Shown one piece after another: positions 35,308 to 43,329 of a stretch of 64,000 nt of DNA. A model generated the notes under the pieces. It had not been told where the DNA came from, made no database searches, and was given only the letters and a program-made list of their open reading frames with translations. A program made the position numbers and the translations under genes. The DNA lies in contig DAVZXP010000006.1 of assembly GCA_052298855.1 (NCBI GenBank), forward strand, positions 62,001-126,000, written 5' to 3'. The DNA comes from Fimenecus sp052298855. GTDB lineage: Bacteria; Bacillota; Clostridia; Oscillospirales; Acutalibacteraceae. Numbering within the stretch: position 1 is the first letter of the stretch; each line of letters starts with the position of its first letter.

Positions 35308-36291
35308 TTGAAAATCAAAAAAATTTCAGCTTTAATCATCGCAGTAATTATGCTTTTGTCTTTTGCTTCTTGCACAATGGGAGATAAAACGCCAAAGGCG
35401 ACGAACACGCAGATAAATATCACCATGCTTAAAGGCCCTACGGGCATAGGTGCGGTCAAGCTGATGTCCGACAGCGATGCGGGTAACACATTAAACAAAT
35501 ATACCTTTTCGCTTTCGTCCGATCCTACGGATATTTCGGGCGGAATTATAAACGGCAGTATAGATATTGCGGCTTGTCCGTTAAATCTTGCGTCGGTGCT
35601 TTATAAAAAGACAAACGGAAATGTTCAAATGCTTGCCATAAACACACTCGGCACGCTTTATATCGTTTCTAAAGACCCGACAATTACAAAATTAGCTGAC
35701 CTTGAGGGCAAAACGATAGTTACCGCAGGACAGGGAGCAACTCCCGAATATGTCCTTAATTATCTTTTAGAAAAGAACGGACTTACCGATAAGGTTACGG
35801 TTGAATACAAATCCGAGCACGCAGAGGTTGCAACGCTTGCATTGTCGGGCGAAGCGGATACCGTGCTTCTGCCCGAGCCCAATGTAACGGCAGTTCTTTC
35901 TAAAAGCGACAGCTTTGCGGTTGCGGTGGATTTGAGCAAGGAATTTGAAAATGCTTCGGGCGTTTCTCTTGCTATGGGCTGCATAATAGCGAGAAAGGAT
36001 TTTGTTGAAAATAACAAAAATGCCGTTGAAGCATTTTTATATGAATACAAGAATTCAATAGAGTATGTTGCAAACGATACAGACGGTGCTTCCTCTCTTT
36101 GCGAAGCTTACGGAATAATTCCTAAGGCGGCAGTCGCAAAGAAAGCAATACCGAATTGCCATATATCCTATCTTTCGAGTGAGGATATGAAAAAGACTGC
36201 CAATGAAAATCTTACAGTTCTCTTTAACGCCAATCCCTCGTCGGTAGGCGGAGAGCTTCCTAAGGATGATTTCTGGTACGATGCGAAATAA
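35308..36291 (+). CDS. SsuA/NMT1-like ABC substrate-binding lipoprotein
   Basis: 327 residues. A lipoprotein signal with lipobox FASC (about residues 16-19) is followed by a type 2 periplasmic-binding fold: ITMLKGPTGIGAVKLM, INGSIDIAACPLNLASVLYKK, LADLEGKTIVTAGQGATPEYVL. The family binds sulfonates, nitrate, taurine or pyrimidine/thiamine precursors; the ligand here is unclear. The start is TTG, with an ideal CAGGAGGT seven bases upstream. It is the first gene of a three-gene importer under the Crp/Fnr regulator. Confidence 0.88.
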   Translation: MKIKKISALIIAVIMLLSFASCTMGDKTPKATNTQINITMLKGPTGIGAVKLMSDSDAGNTLNKYTFSLSSDPTDISGGIINGSIDIAACPLNLASVLYKKTNGNVQMLAINTLGTLYIVSKDPTITKLADLEGKTIVTAGQGATPEYVLNYLLEKNGLTDKVTVEYKSEHAEVATLALSGEADTVLLPEPNVTAVLSKSDSFAVAVDLSKEFENASGVSLAMGCIIARKDFVENNKNAVEAFLYEYKNSIEYVANDTDGASSLCEAYGIIPKAAVAKKAIPNCHISYLSSEDMKKTANENLTVLFNANPSSVGGELPKDDFWYDAK

Positions 36292-37054
36292 AAAGGCTTT
36301 CAAACGTGCTTTGACGGGAGCAATATGCGCCCTGTTTTGGCTCGGAGTATGGACAGTATTATATTTTGCCGTTGACAGGGAGGTGCTTATAGCGTCTCCC
36401 TTAAAGGTGTTTATGAGGCTTTTTGAAATGGTCGGAGAAAAGCAGCTTTATATAAAGGTTGCAAATTCTCTGCTTGCGATATTAAAAGGGTATTTATCGG
36501 CACTCGCAGTCGGTACGGCTCTTGCCGTTATGACCTCAAAAAGCGAGCTTTTATATTCAATATTTAAGCCCTTTATGAATGTTGTGCGCTCTACACCGGT
36601 AGCTTCGTTTATCATTCTTGCACTTGTTTGGATGAACAAAAGAAGCGTCCCTGTGTTCACATCATTTTTAATGGTTATGCCGATTGTTTGGTCAAATATA
36701 TCGACAGGCATAAATTCAACCGATAAAGATATTCTCGAAATGTCAAAGGCTTATAAAGTTCCGAAGCGGAAAATTATCACAAAGGTCTATGCACCGTCTG
36801 TAATGCCCGAGGTTTATAATTCGGTAACGACAGGCTTGGGCTTTGCCTGGAAATCGGGAGTGGCCGCCGAGGTCTTGAGCACGCCGCTTAATTCGATAGG
36901 TACAGAACTGTATAATTCAAAGGTCTACCTTGAAACAACGGATTTGTTTGCGTGGACTGCCGTGATTATAATTATGAGTGCCGTGCTCGAAAAAGCGGCT
37001 GTTTATTTACTCGGAAAGCTTTTTAACAGATATAAAGGCGGTGAAATAAAATGA
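36281..37054 (+). CDS. SsuC-like ABC permease
   Basis: 257 residues with six predicted membrane helices. The cytoplasmic loop EMSKAYKVPKRKIITKVYAPSVMPEV carries the EAA-type motif for ATPase docking, typical of the nitrate/sulfonate/taurine permease group. The start at 36281 overlaps the binding-protein gene by 11 bases; an in-frame ATG at 36266 is possible but sits directly on the AAGG sequence. The next gene overlaps by four bases. Confidence 0.88.
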   Translation: MRNKKAFKRALTGAICALFWLGVWTVLYFAVDREVLIASPLKVFMRLFEMVGEKQLYIKVANSLLAILKGYLSALAVGTALAVMTSKSELLYSIFKPFMNVVRSTPVASFIILALVWMNKRSVPVFTSFLMVMPIVWSNISTGINSTDKDILEMSKAYKVPKRKIITKVYAPSVMPEVYNSVTTGLGFAWKSGVAAEVLSTPLNSIGTELYNSKVYLETTDLFAWTAVIIIMSAVLEKAAVYLLGKLFNRYKGGEIK

Positions 37055-37605
37055 CCGTTAAGCTGAAAAATATAAAGAAAAGCTACGGTGACAGGATTGT
37101 ATTTGATAATTTTAACCGTGAAATAGTATTTGATAAGCCTGTTGTCTTAATGGGTGAGTCGGGTGTGGGCAAAACAACGCTTGCACGAATGATAGCGGGA
37201 CTTGAAAAATCGGAGTTCGGCGAAATATCGGGAGTTCCCGAAGCGGTTTCGTTTATGTTTCAGGAGGACAGACTTTTGCCGTGGCTTTCGTCAAGGGGAA
37301 ATGTTGAATATGTCAGCGACGGCAAAGCTGCCGATTATTACCTTGAAAGAGTGCTTTTGTGCGGGGAAAAGGATACGCTTGTATCCGAACTCAGCGGCGG
37401 TATGAAGCGCAGAGTTGCCCTTGCAAGAGCATTGGCATATAAAAGCGAGCTTGTAATTTTAGATGAGCCGTTTAAGGGGCTTGACATTGAGCTTAAAAAG
37501 AAAATGATAGCGTTGATTTTAGAGGAAAAAAGACACTTTTTGATTATCACACACGAAGCGGAGGATGCGGTCTTACTTGGTGCAAATGTTATAAATATAC
37601 AGTAA
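37051..37605 (+). CDS. SsuB-like ABC ATPase, compact form
   Basis: 184 residues, shorter than the usual 240-260, but with all catalytic motifs. Walker A is GESGVGKTT, the Q-loop is FQEDRLLPW, the signature SELSGGMKRRVALARAL, Walker B LVILDEPFKGLD, and the switch His is in IITHEAED. The missing length is from the beta subdomain and the C-terminus. It completes the importer with the two upstream genes. Confidence 0.88.
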   Translation: MTVKLKNIKKSYGDRIVFDNFNREIVFDKPVVLMGESGVGKTTLARMIAGLEKSEFGEISGVPEAVSFMFQEDRLLPWLSSRGNVEYVSDGKAADYYLERVLLCGEKDTLVSELSGGMKRRVALARALAYKSELVILDEPFKGLDIELKKKMIALILEEKRHFLIITHEAEDAVLLGANVINIQ

Positions 37606-37609
37606 AATG

Positions 37610-37637
37610 TTTACAAAATCGAAAAAATTGCTATAAT
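37610..37637 (+). promoter_or_regulatory. Promoter of the tandem zinc-tail genes
   Basis: TTTACA (37610-37615), 16 bp, TATAAT (37632-37637), with an extended -10 TG. Confidence 0.7.
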
Positions 37638-37671
37638 TTATCTATTAAAACGATTTGGAGGTGTGATAGAT

Positions 37672-38196
37672 ATGAAAAGGTCCGGCTTTTATGACTGCTG
37701 CATATTTGTTGCCCTCTTTATTATTGCAATAAGTATGGTTATAACATTGAAGCTGCAAATCGAAATCAACCGTCATATCGCAATTGCGACTATGGCGGAG
37801 GTTGAGGCGGCGGCGGACTCTTCTACCGATTCATTTTCTGCAAGAAATAATGTAACTCTGGAGATTAACGACACGGCTTCAATTCCCGAGACTACCGATG
37901 TTCAGAGAGTCGCTGAAACAAAAGCTGTCAGAGCTGCTGCTCGAAGTGAGGCTCGGAGTGCTGAATCAACCAAAAAAGCAACGGTCAATACCACTGCCGA
38001 TACAACCGTTGCCGTTACAGAAATCGATACGGTTCTTGTAGTAAATAAAAATTCAAAGAAAATACACAGCTCAACCTGTTCTTATTCGAAAAATATGAAG
38101 AAAGAAAACAAGGCTGTTATTTCTTCGGACGAGCTTCAAGCTTATCTTGATAAGGGCTATACCGTCTGTACTCGCTGCAAATGCTATAAGAGGTGA
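37672..38196 (+). CDS. Membrane-anchored protein with Ada-like Cys tail (paralogue 1)
   Basis: 174 residues. A transmembrane helix (about 12-32) is followed by a Thr/Ala/Ser-rich, low-complexity spacer (about 45-120) and a compact C-terminal domain: KIHSSTCSYSKNM...GYTVCTRCK. The His-Cys...Cys-x2-Cys pattern resembles the small zinc-binding tail found at the end of some nuclease and metallo-hydrolase-associated proteins (Ada-like metal-binding fold). Its paralogue follows four bases downstream. The function is unknown. ATG 37672 is chosen, ten bases after GGAGG; GTG 37663 is too close to it. Confidence 0.72.
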   Translation: MKRSGFYDCCIFVALFIIAISMVITLKLQIEINRHIAIATMAEVEAAADSSTDSFSARNNVTLEINDTASIPETTDVQRVAETKAVRAAARSEARSAESTKKATVNTTADTTVAVTEIDTVLVVNKNSKKIHSSTCSYSKNMKKENKAVISSDELQAYLDKGYTVCTRCKCYKR

Positions 38197-38200
38197 CAAA

Positions 38201-38581
38201 ATGAGCGATAAGAAAAATATCGATAACAGGAAAATTATTGCCGTTATGTGCGTAGTGCTTGCGTTTTTGAGCGTTTTTATTATGCTTCGTCAGGTGAAAA
38301 TTTATAAAGAAATCAATGAAAGCAACGCTCCCGATAATTCCGACATATCTGTTTCATGGGTTGACGGCGGCGAAACTGTATGCGTAACCGCAACCGACGC
38401 CCCGAACGTCACGGTGCAGGCGGATATGTATGTGTTAAACATAAGCAGTAAGAAGATACACAAGCCCGATTGTCAGTACGCCAAAAATATGGATGACAAG
38501 AATAAACAGGTTATCTTCTGTGATAATATCGACGAATATTACCTGAAAGGCTATACATCCTGTTCAAAATGCCTTGCCTGA
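38201..38581 (+). CDS. Membrane-anchored protein with Ada-like Cys tail (paralogue 2)
   Basis: 126 residues. It has the same plan as the preceding gene: a transmembrane helix (about 10-30), a shorter spacer, then KIHKPDCQYAKNM...GYTSCSKCLA. The two tails share the order KIH-x3-C-x-Y-x-KNM, a central NK-x-V-I, and G-Y-T-x-C-x2-C, so they arose by duplication. The start at 38201 follows GAGGTGAC. They probably form a two-gene operon from the promoter at 37610. Confidence 0.72.
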   Translation: MSDKKNIDNRKIIAVMCVVLAFLSVFIMLRQVKIYKEINESNAPDNSDISVSWVDGGETVCVTATDAPNVTVQADMYVLNISSKKIHKPDCQYAKNMDDKNKQVIFCDNIDEYYLKGYTSCSKCLA

Positions 38582-38730
38582 CTTGAATTATAGTCATTTT
38601 GACCAATAAAATATCCTTTGAAAATGCATTTAATATGTGGGAAGAATGAACTAATTTAACAAAAAAACGGTCGGTTTTTGTTGAAAATGCAAACGAAAAT
38701 AAAAAAATGTAAAAAAATCCTCTTGCTTTT

Positions 38731-38758
38731 TTGTGTAACATTGTGTAAAATATATAAT
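38731..38758 (+). promoter_or_regulatory. Predicted promoter of the PucR-type regulator
   Basis: TTGTGT (38731-38736), 16 bp, TATAAT (38753-38758). The 38582-38730 stretch holds nothing else recognisable beyond A/T-rich tracts. Confidence 0.6.
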
Positions 38759-38795
38759 AAATAAGTTGGCTAAATTGCATATACGGAGGCTAATT

Positions 38796-39884
38796 ATGTC
38801 AAATAGATTGTTTCAGGGTATCGTTCATCAGATGACAGATTCAATAGACAGAGTAATAGGAGTTGTGGATGAATCGGGAACAGTTATTTCCTGTAGTGAG
38901 CTTGGAAAAATCGGCGAGGTTATTTCGTCGGAGGTTTCGGTTATATTTTCGGCTGTTTCGGAGAGCGTTGTAATTGACGGCTTCACATACAAATCCTTCG
39001 GAACGCATATGCACGCAGATTATGCTGTTTTTGTTTCGGGCGAGGATCAGCTTGCTCAGAACTATGCTTCGCTTCTTGCGATTTCTCTTTCGAGCGTTAA
39101 GCAGTATTACGACGAGAAATATGACAGGGGAAATTTCATAAAGAACGTTATTCTTGACAATATTCTTCCCGGCGATATTTACCTTAAAGCACGTGAACTT
39201 CGTTTTAACAGCGAGGCTTCAAGGGCTGTTTTCCTTATCAGAATTGTTGACAAAATCGATGTTTCTGTATTTGAGGTCATTCAGGGTTTGTTCCCCGATA
39301 AATCAAAGGACTTTGTTATCGACGTAAACGAAACGGACATAGCTCTTATCAAAGAGGTTAATCCGATGATTGAAACAAAGGACTTGGAAAAGCTTGCACG
39401 CTCGGTTATCGACAGCCTCGGTGCGGAGTTCTATTCACACGTTCTTGTCGGTATCGGCACAACTGTTGAAAACATTAAGGACCTTGCACGCTCATTCAGA
39501 GAAGCGCAGGTTTCCCTTGAAGTAGGTAAGGTATTTGACACCGAAAAGACTATTGTCAGCTATGACAATCTCGGCATCGCAAGACTTATTTATCAGCTTC
39601 CCACAACGCTTTGCGATATGTTCCTGCGTGAGGTGTTTAAGAGAGGCTCTATTGAAAGCCTTGACCAGGAAACGCTTTTCACAATTCAAAAATTCTTTGA
39701 AAACAACCTTAACGTTTCCGAGACCTCAAGAAAGCTTTTTGTTCACAGAAATACTCTTGTTTACCGTCTTGAAAAAATCAAAAAGCTCACGGGACTTGAC
39801 TTGCGTGAATTTGACGATGCAATTGTATTTAAGGTTGCGTTGATGGTTAAGAAATATCTTGATTCAAACCCGATAAAATACTAA
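38796..39884 (+). CDS. PucR/CdaR-type transcriptional regulator
   Basis: 362 residues. The N-terminal half is a sensor of unknown ligand (possibly PAS/GAF-like). A GGDEF-like CdaR domain lies about 165-280. The C-terminal PucR helix-turn-helix reads NLNVSETSRKLFVHRNTLVYRLEKI (about 305-330). PucR/CdaR proteins respond to metabolites such as sugar diacids or purines. Here it stands alone, with no metabolic operon attached, directly ahead of ftsEX. The start at 38796 follows CGGAGG. Confidence 0.85.
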   Translation: MSNRLFQGIVHQMTDSIDRVIGVVDESGTVISCSELGKIGEVISSEVSVIFSAVSESVVIDGFTYKSFGTHMHADYAVFVSGEDQLAQNYASLLAISLSSVKQYYDEKYDRGNFIKNVILDNILPGDIYLKARELRFNSEASRAVFLIRIVDKIDVSVFEVIQGLFPDKSKDFVIDVNETDIALIKEVNPMIETKDLEKLARSVIDSLGAEFYSHVLVGIGTTVENIKDLARSFREAQVSLEVGKVFDTEKTIVSYDNLGIARLIYQLPTTLCDMFLREVFKRGSIESLDQETLFTIQKFFENNLNVSETSRKLFVHRNTLVYRLEKIKKLTGLDLREFDDAIVFKVALMVKKYLDSNPIKY

Positions 39885-39907
39885 TAGATGTACTTGAACG
39901 ACGTGAT

Positions 39908-39936
39908 TTGACAATATATTGTATATCTTGCATATT
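39908..39936 (+). promoter_or_regulatory. Possible upstream promoter of ftsEX
   Basis: TTGACA (39908-39913), 17 bp, CATATT (39931-39936). Confidence 0.5.
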
Positions 39937-39992
39937 TATTTTATACGTTTTTGTGTAAATCTACGAATATTGTTAAATTTTATTTAATTACG

Positions 39993-40021
39993 TTACATCT
40001 TGCTATATTTTATGGTATAAT
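39993..40021 (+). promoter_or_regulatory. Predicted main promoter of ftsEX
   Basis: TTACAT (39993-39998), 17 bp, TATAAT (40016-40021), preceded by an extended -10 TGG. Confidence 0.65.
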
Positions 40022-40097
40022 TTAAGGCAGTATATTGGGCAGCTTATGCTCGGTACTGTCTTTTATTTTTTTGAATAACGAAAGAGAGGTCGTTAAT

Positions 40098-41066
40098 GTG
40101 ATAGAGTTTGATAACGTTTCAAAAACCTATGCAAACGGTACGGAAGCGTTAAAAAACGTCAGCCTTCGCATTGAGGACGGCGAGTTTGTTTTTATTGTCG
40201 GCTCCTCGGGCGCAGGTAAGAGTACGTTTCTCAAAATTATGATGCGTGAACAGGTACCTAACAAGGGTACTGTTATTATAAACGGTTTTAACCTTAATAA
40301 GTTGAAAAAAAAGCAAATTCCTATGTTCAGAAGAACACTCGGCATTGTCTTTCAGGACTTTAGACTTATACCGAATATGACTGTTTATGACAATGTTGCC
40401 TTTGCAATGAGAGTTATCGGCGCAAAGGAAAAGGAAATTCGAAAAAGAGTACCCTATATTTTAAGCCTTGTGGGACTTTCTTCAAAGGCACGTCAAAAGC
40501 CCAATCAGCTTTCGGGCGGCGAGCAGCAGAGAGTTGCGCTTGCAAGAGCGCTTGTAAACAATGCGGGACTTATCATTGCCGACGAGCCGACGGGTAATAT
40601 CGACCCTGAGATGTCCTATGAAATTGTCGATTTGTTAAACCACATAAACGCAAGCGGCACGACAATCGTTATGGTTACTCATGAGCATAACCTTGTCCGC
40701 CATTTCCATCACAGAGTAATTACAATCGATCAGGGCTATGTTGTATCCGACACGAGCGATTCCGACAAGCTTCCCGACGATTACTCGAAATATGAGGCTG
40801 CACATCCGTCGGTTGTAAGCCCTGCTTCCGTGTCAACATCAGACGAGGAAAAGAAAAAGATTGTTGAAGAAATAGTCAACGAGGATATTAAGATTGATGA
40901 AAACAAATTGAGCTCATATTATGCGCCGCCGATGTCGGACAGTGAGCTTGAAGATTTTATTTCAAATTACGGCGTCGATGTTGATGACGATACGGCGGAG
41001 GATGATATAGATTATTCGATTTATCTTGACAACCTTACCGAAAAAGCAGGAGGTGAAGATAAATGA
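40098..41066 (+). CDS. ftsE: Cell-division ABC ATPase FtsE, with C-terminal extension
   Basis: 322 residues. The ATPase core (about 1-225) has Walker A GSSGAGKST, signature LSGGEQQRVALARAL, Walker B LIIADEPTGNID and switch His in VTHEHN. FtsE powers FtsX to activate peptidoglycan hydrolases outside the membrane. An acidic tail of about 95 residues (Ser/Asp/Glu-rich, ending NLTEKAGGEDK) follows; typical FtsE has about 220-230 residues. The start is GTG at 40098, after AGAGAGG. It overlaps ftsX by four bases. Confidence 0.94.
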   Translation: MIEFDNVSKTYANGTEALKNVSLRIEDGEFVFIVGSSGAGKSTFLKIMMREQVPNKGTVIINGFNLNKLKKKQIPMFRRTLGIVFQDFRLIPNMTVYDNVAFAMRVIGAKEKEIRKRVPYILSLVGLSSKARQKPNQLSGGEQQRVALARALVNNAGLIIADEPTGNIDPEMSYEIVDLLNHINASGTTIVMVTHEHNLVRHFHHRVITIDQGYVVSDTSDSDKLPDDYSKYEAAHPSVVSPASVSTSDEEKKKIVEEIVNEDIKIDENKLSSYYAPPMSDSELEDFISNYGVDVDDDTAEDDIDYSIYLDNLTEKAGGEDK

Positions 41067-41977
41067 AAGGCTCATCACTCGGATATTTAACCCGTGAGGG
41101 ATTCAGAAACGTTTGGGTTAATAAGATGATGTCAATCGCTTCCGTTGCGGTGCTTATGGCTTGTCTTTTGATTATCGGCGTAGGTGCGATGGCTTATTTC
41201 AATATTAACTCGCTTCTTGATATTGTTGAGGCACAGAATATTGTAATGGTTTATGTTTCGGATGAAGCCGACGACGTTAGAACCTCGGAATTAAGGCTTT
41301 CGCTTGAAAATATGGACAACATTGCAAGCTGTGAGTTTGTCCCGAAGGAGGACGCTTTTCAGCATCAGGTCGAGCTTATGGGCGGCGACTCCGCTTTGTT
41401 CGAAGGCTTTGAAACAAGCCCGCTTCCCGATGCCTTTAAGGTCACCGTTAAGGACCTTTCAAGATTTAAGGAAACGGTCAGCGAGATTGAAAAGCTTGAC
41501 GGCGTATATAACGTACGTGAAAACAGCGACCTTGCGACAAAGCTTGTGACGGTGCGGCGTGCCGTTACAATTGTCAGTGCAGGACTTGTGTCAATGCTTT
41601 TCCTTGTTGCGCTGTTTATTATTTCAAATACAATCAGAATTACAATGTTCTCACGAAAGCTTGAAATCAACATTATGAAAGCCGTAGGTGCTACAAACAG
41701 CTTTATCAGATGGCCGTTTATGATTGAGGGTGTGTTGCTCGGAATTATTTCGGCAGGCGTTTCGGTGTTACTGCTTTGGGGCTTGTATGAATTGGTTATT
41801 TACGCATTCTCCTCGGTAATTACAATGCTCGGCTTTAGCTTTGTACCGTTCCTTTCATATGTTTGGTACATCTTCGGAGCATTCCTTGCAATAGGTATAA
41901 TTACAGGCAGCTTCGGAAGTATGGTTTCTATGAACAAATATCTCAAGGAGGAAAGGAGTGTCGTAACAAATGAGTAA
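41063..41977 (+). CDS. ftsX: Cell-division membrane protein FtsX
   Basis: 304 residues. A membrane helix (about 20-45), a large extracellular domain (about 50-165), and three C-terminal helices are in the standard FtsX plan. The conserved SNTIRI(T)MFSRKLEINIMKAVGATNSFIRWPF segment before the third helix is characteristic. FtsX transmits FtsE ATP hydrolysis to an extracellular coiled-coil hydrolase; the following gene, which overlaps by eight bases, is the obvious partner. Confidence 0.95.
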   Translation: MKGSSLGYLTREGFRNVWVNKMMSIASVAVLMACLLIIGVGAMAYFNINSLLDIVEAQNIVMVYVSDEADDVRTSELRLSLENMDNIASCEFVPKEDAFQHQVELMGGDSALFEGFETSPLPDAFKVTVKDLSRFKETVSEIEKLDGVYNVRENSDLATKLVTVRRAVTIVSAGLVSMLFLVALFIISNTIRITMFSRKLEINIMKAVGATNSFIRWPFMIEGVLLGIISAGVSVLLLWGLYELVIYAFSSVITMLGFSFVPFLSYVWYIFGAFLAIGIITGSFGSMVSMNKYLKEERSVVTNE

Positions 41978-43313
41978 TATTAAATTTACACCTTTGTTTA
42001 AGCTCTTATCGGTTGTTCTGTGTATTGTTATGACGCTTGCAAGTGCTTCCTTCGGCGTGTATGCTGAAAGAGATTTTAAGGCGGAAATTGATGCACTTGA
42101 ATCTAAAATAGATGCCAATAATGCTAAAAAAGACGATAAACAAAAAACAGTTGATGAGCTCAACGAGGAAATTGATACCTTGCAGGAGCAAATTGATGTT
42201 TATAACGCACAGATAAATGACCTTAACTCTCAAATCGCAAGCTATGATGCTATTATTGCTCAATATGAAAGCGATATAGCAAAGCTCGATGAAAGCATAA
42301 ACGAAACCGGTGTTCAAATTGATAAGGTTAATGTTCAAATTGCCGATACGCAAGAGTTGCTTGCCGAGCGAATGAGAGCCTCATATATGGCAGGCGAAAC
42401 CTCAATGCTTGAAATTCTGCTTGACTCCTCAGATTTTGAGTCATTCCTTACAAGACTTGAGCTTTTGAGTGCTGTCGCAAAGCGTGACAACGAATTGATT
42501 TCCGGCCTTAAAGGTAAAATTGAGGAGGCAAACAAGCTTGTTGAACAACTTAATGCTCAAAAGCAGGAACAGGTTGAAAAGCAATCAACTGTTGAGGCGG
42601 ACAGGGCAAAAAGAGTTGATTCGAGAGCGCAAGTTCAAGCGGTAAGGAATTCTGTTGATAAAAAACAGAATGATATACAGAAAAAAATGAACAATATCAA
42701 TTCATATATCAGCAATCTCGATCAAGAGTCTGCTGAATGGAGATTGGCAATCGCTAAAATTCAAGCACAAGAAGAAGAATTCAATAAGCAACAGAACAGT
42801 TCACTTTCAAAAGGTGATGGTACTCTTAATAAATCTGATGCCGACCATAAATATACCGTTTCTTCAAAGGGAATGATTTCTCCGCTTCAATATCCGAATG
42901 TTGTTTTAAGCGCTTGGTGGGGAAGCTACAGCGGTCATAAGGCACTCGATTACATAACTCAAGGTGCAACGGGTAACACTTACGGTAAAGAAATCCGTGC
43001 TGTTGCTGACGGAACGGTTAAGTTTGCAGAAACAGGAACGGGATCAGCGAGAAGTTACGGTAAGTATGTTTTAATCGACCACGAAAACGGTGTGGCTACA
43101 AGATATGCTCATTGTAGTGGTTTTGCTGTTTCGGCCGGACAGCATGTTAAACAAGGTGATGTTATCGCATATGTGGGTAATACAGGTAATGTACGTCCGG
43201 CACCTACTCCACAGAACCCGCACGCAGGCGCACATTTGCATTTCGAGGTTATTGTACAAGGCGTGCGTGTGAATCCCGAACCGTGGGTTCCTGCTGTTGC
43301 ACACAGAAAATAA
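41970..43313 (+). CDS. FtsEX-linked coiled-coil M23 endopeptidase
   Basis: 447 residues. A signal peptide (about 1-32, ending GVYA) is followed by a long coiled coil (about 33-265) and a LytM/M23 peptidase domain (about 295-445). All zinc and catalytic residues are present: His323-x3-Asp327, YAH, and the His422-Leu-His424 motif, so it should be an active peptidoglycan DD-endopeptidase. That differs from EnvC/NlpD, whose LytM domains are degenerate, and fills the place of CwlO or PcsB. It is co-transcribed with ftsEX (overlap of eight bases), so FtsX probably binds its coiled coil. Confidence 0.92.
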   Translation: MSNIKFTPLFKLLSVVLCIVMTLASASFGVYAERDFKAEIDALESKIDANNAKKDDKQKTVDELNEEIDTLQEQIDVYNAQINDLNSQIASYDAIIAQYESDIAKLDESINETGVQIDKVNVQIADTQELLAERMRASYMAGETSMLEILLDSSDFESFLTRLELLSAVAKRDNELISGLKGKIEEANKLVEQLNAQKQEQVEKQSTVEADRAKRVDSRAQVQAVRNSVDKKQNDIQKKMNNINSYISNLDQESAEWRLAIAKIQAQEEEFNKQQNSSLSKGDGTLNKSDADHKYTVSSKGMISPLQYPNVVLSAWWGSYSGHKALDYITQGATGNTYGKEIRAVADGTVKFAETGTGSARSYGKYVLIDHENGVATRYAHCSGFAVSAGQHVKQGDVIAYVGNTGNVRPAPTPQNPHAGAHLHFEVIVQGVRVNPEPWVPAVAHRK

Positions 43314-43329
43314 CTTGAGGTGGTTGTAA

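Noticed and set aside
36266..36281. Upstream start (ATG 36266) for the ABC permease
   Set aside because: The AAGG sequence directly abuts it, leaving no spacer. ATG 36281, with overlap of the previous stop, is more usual.
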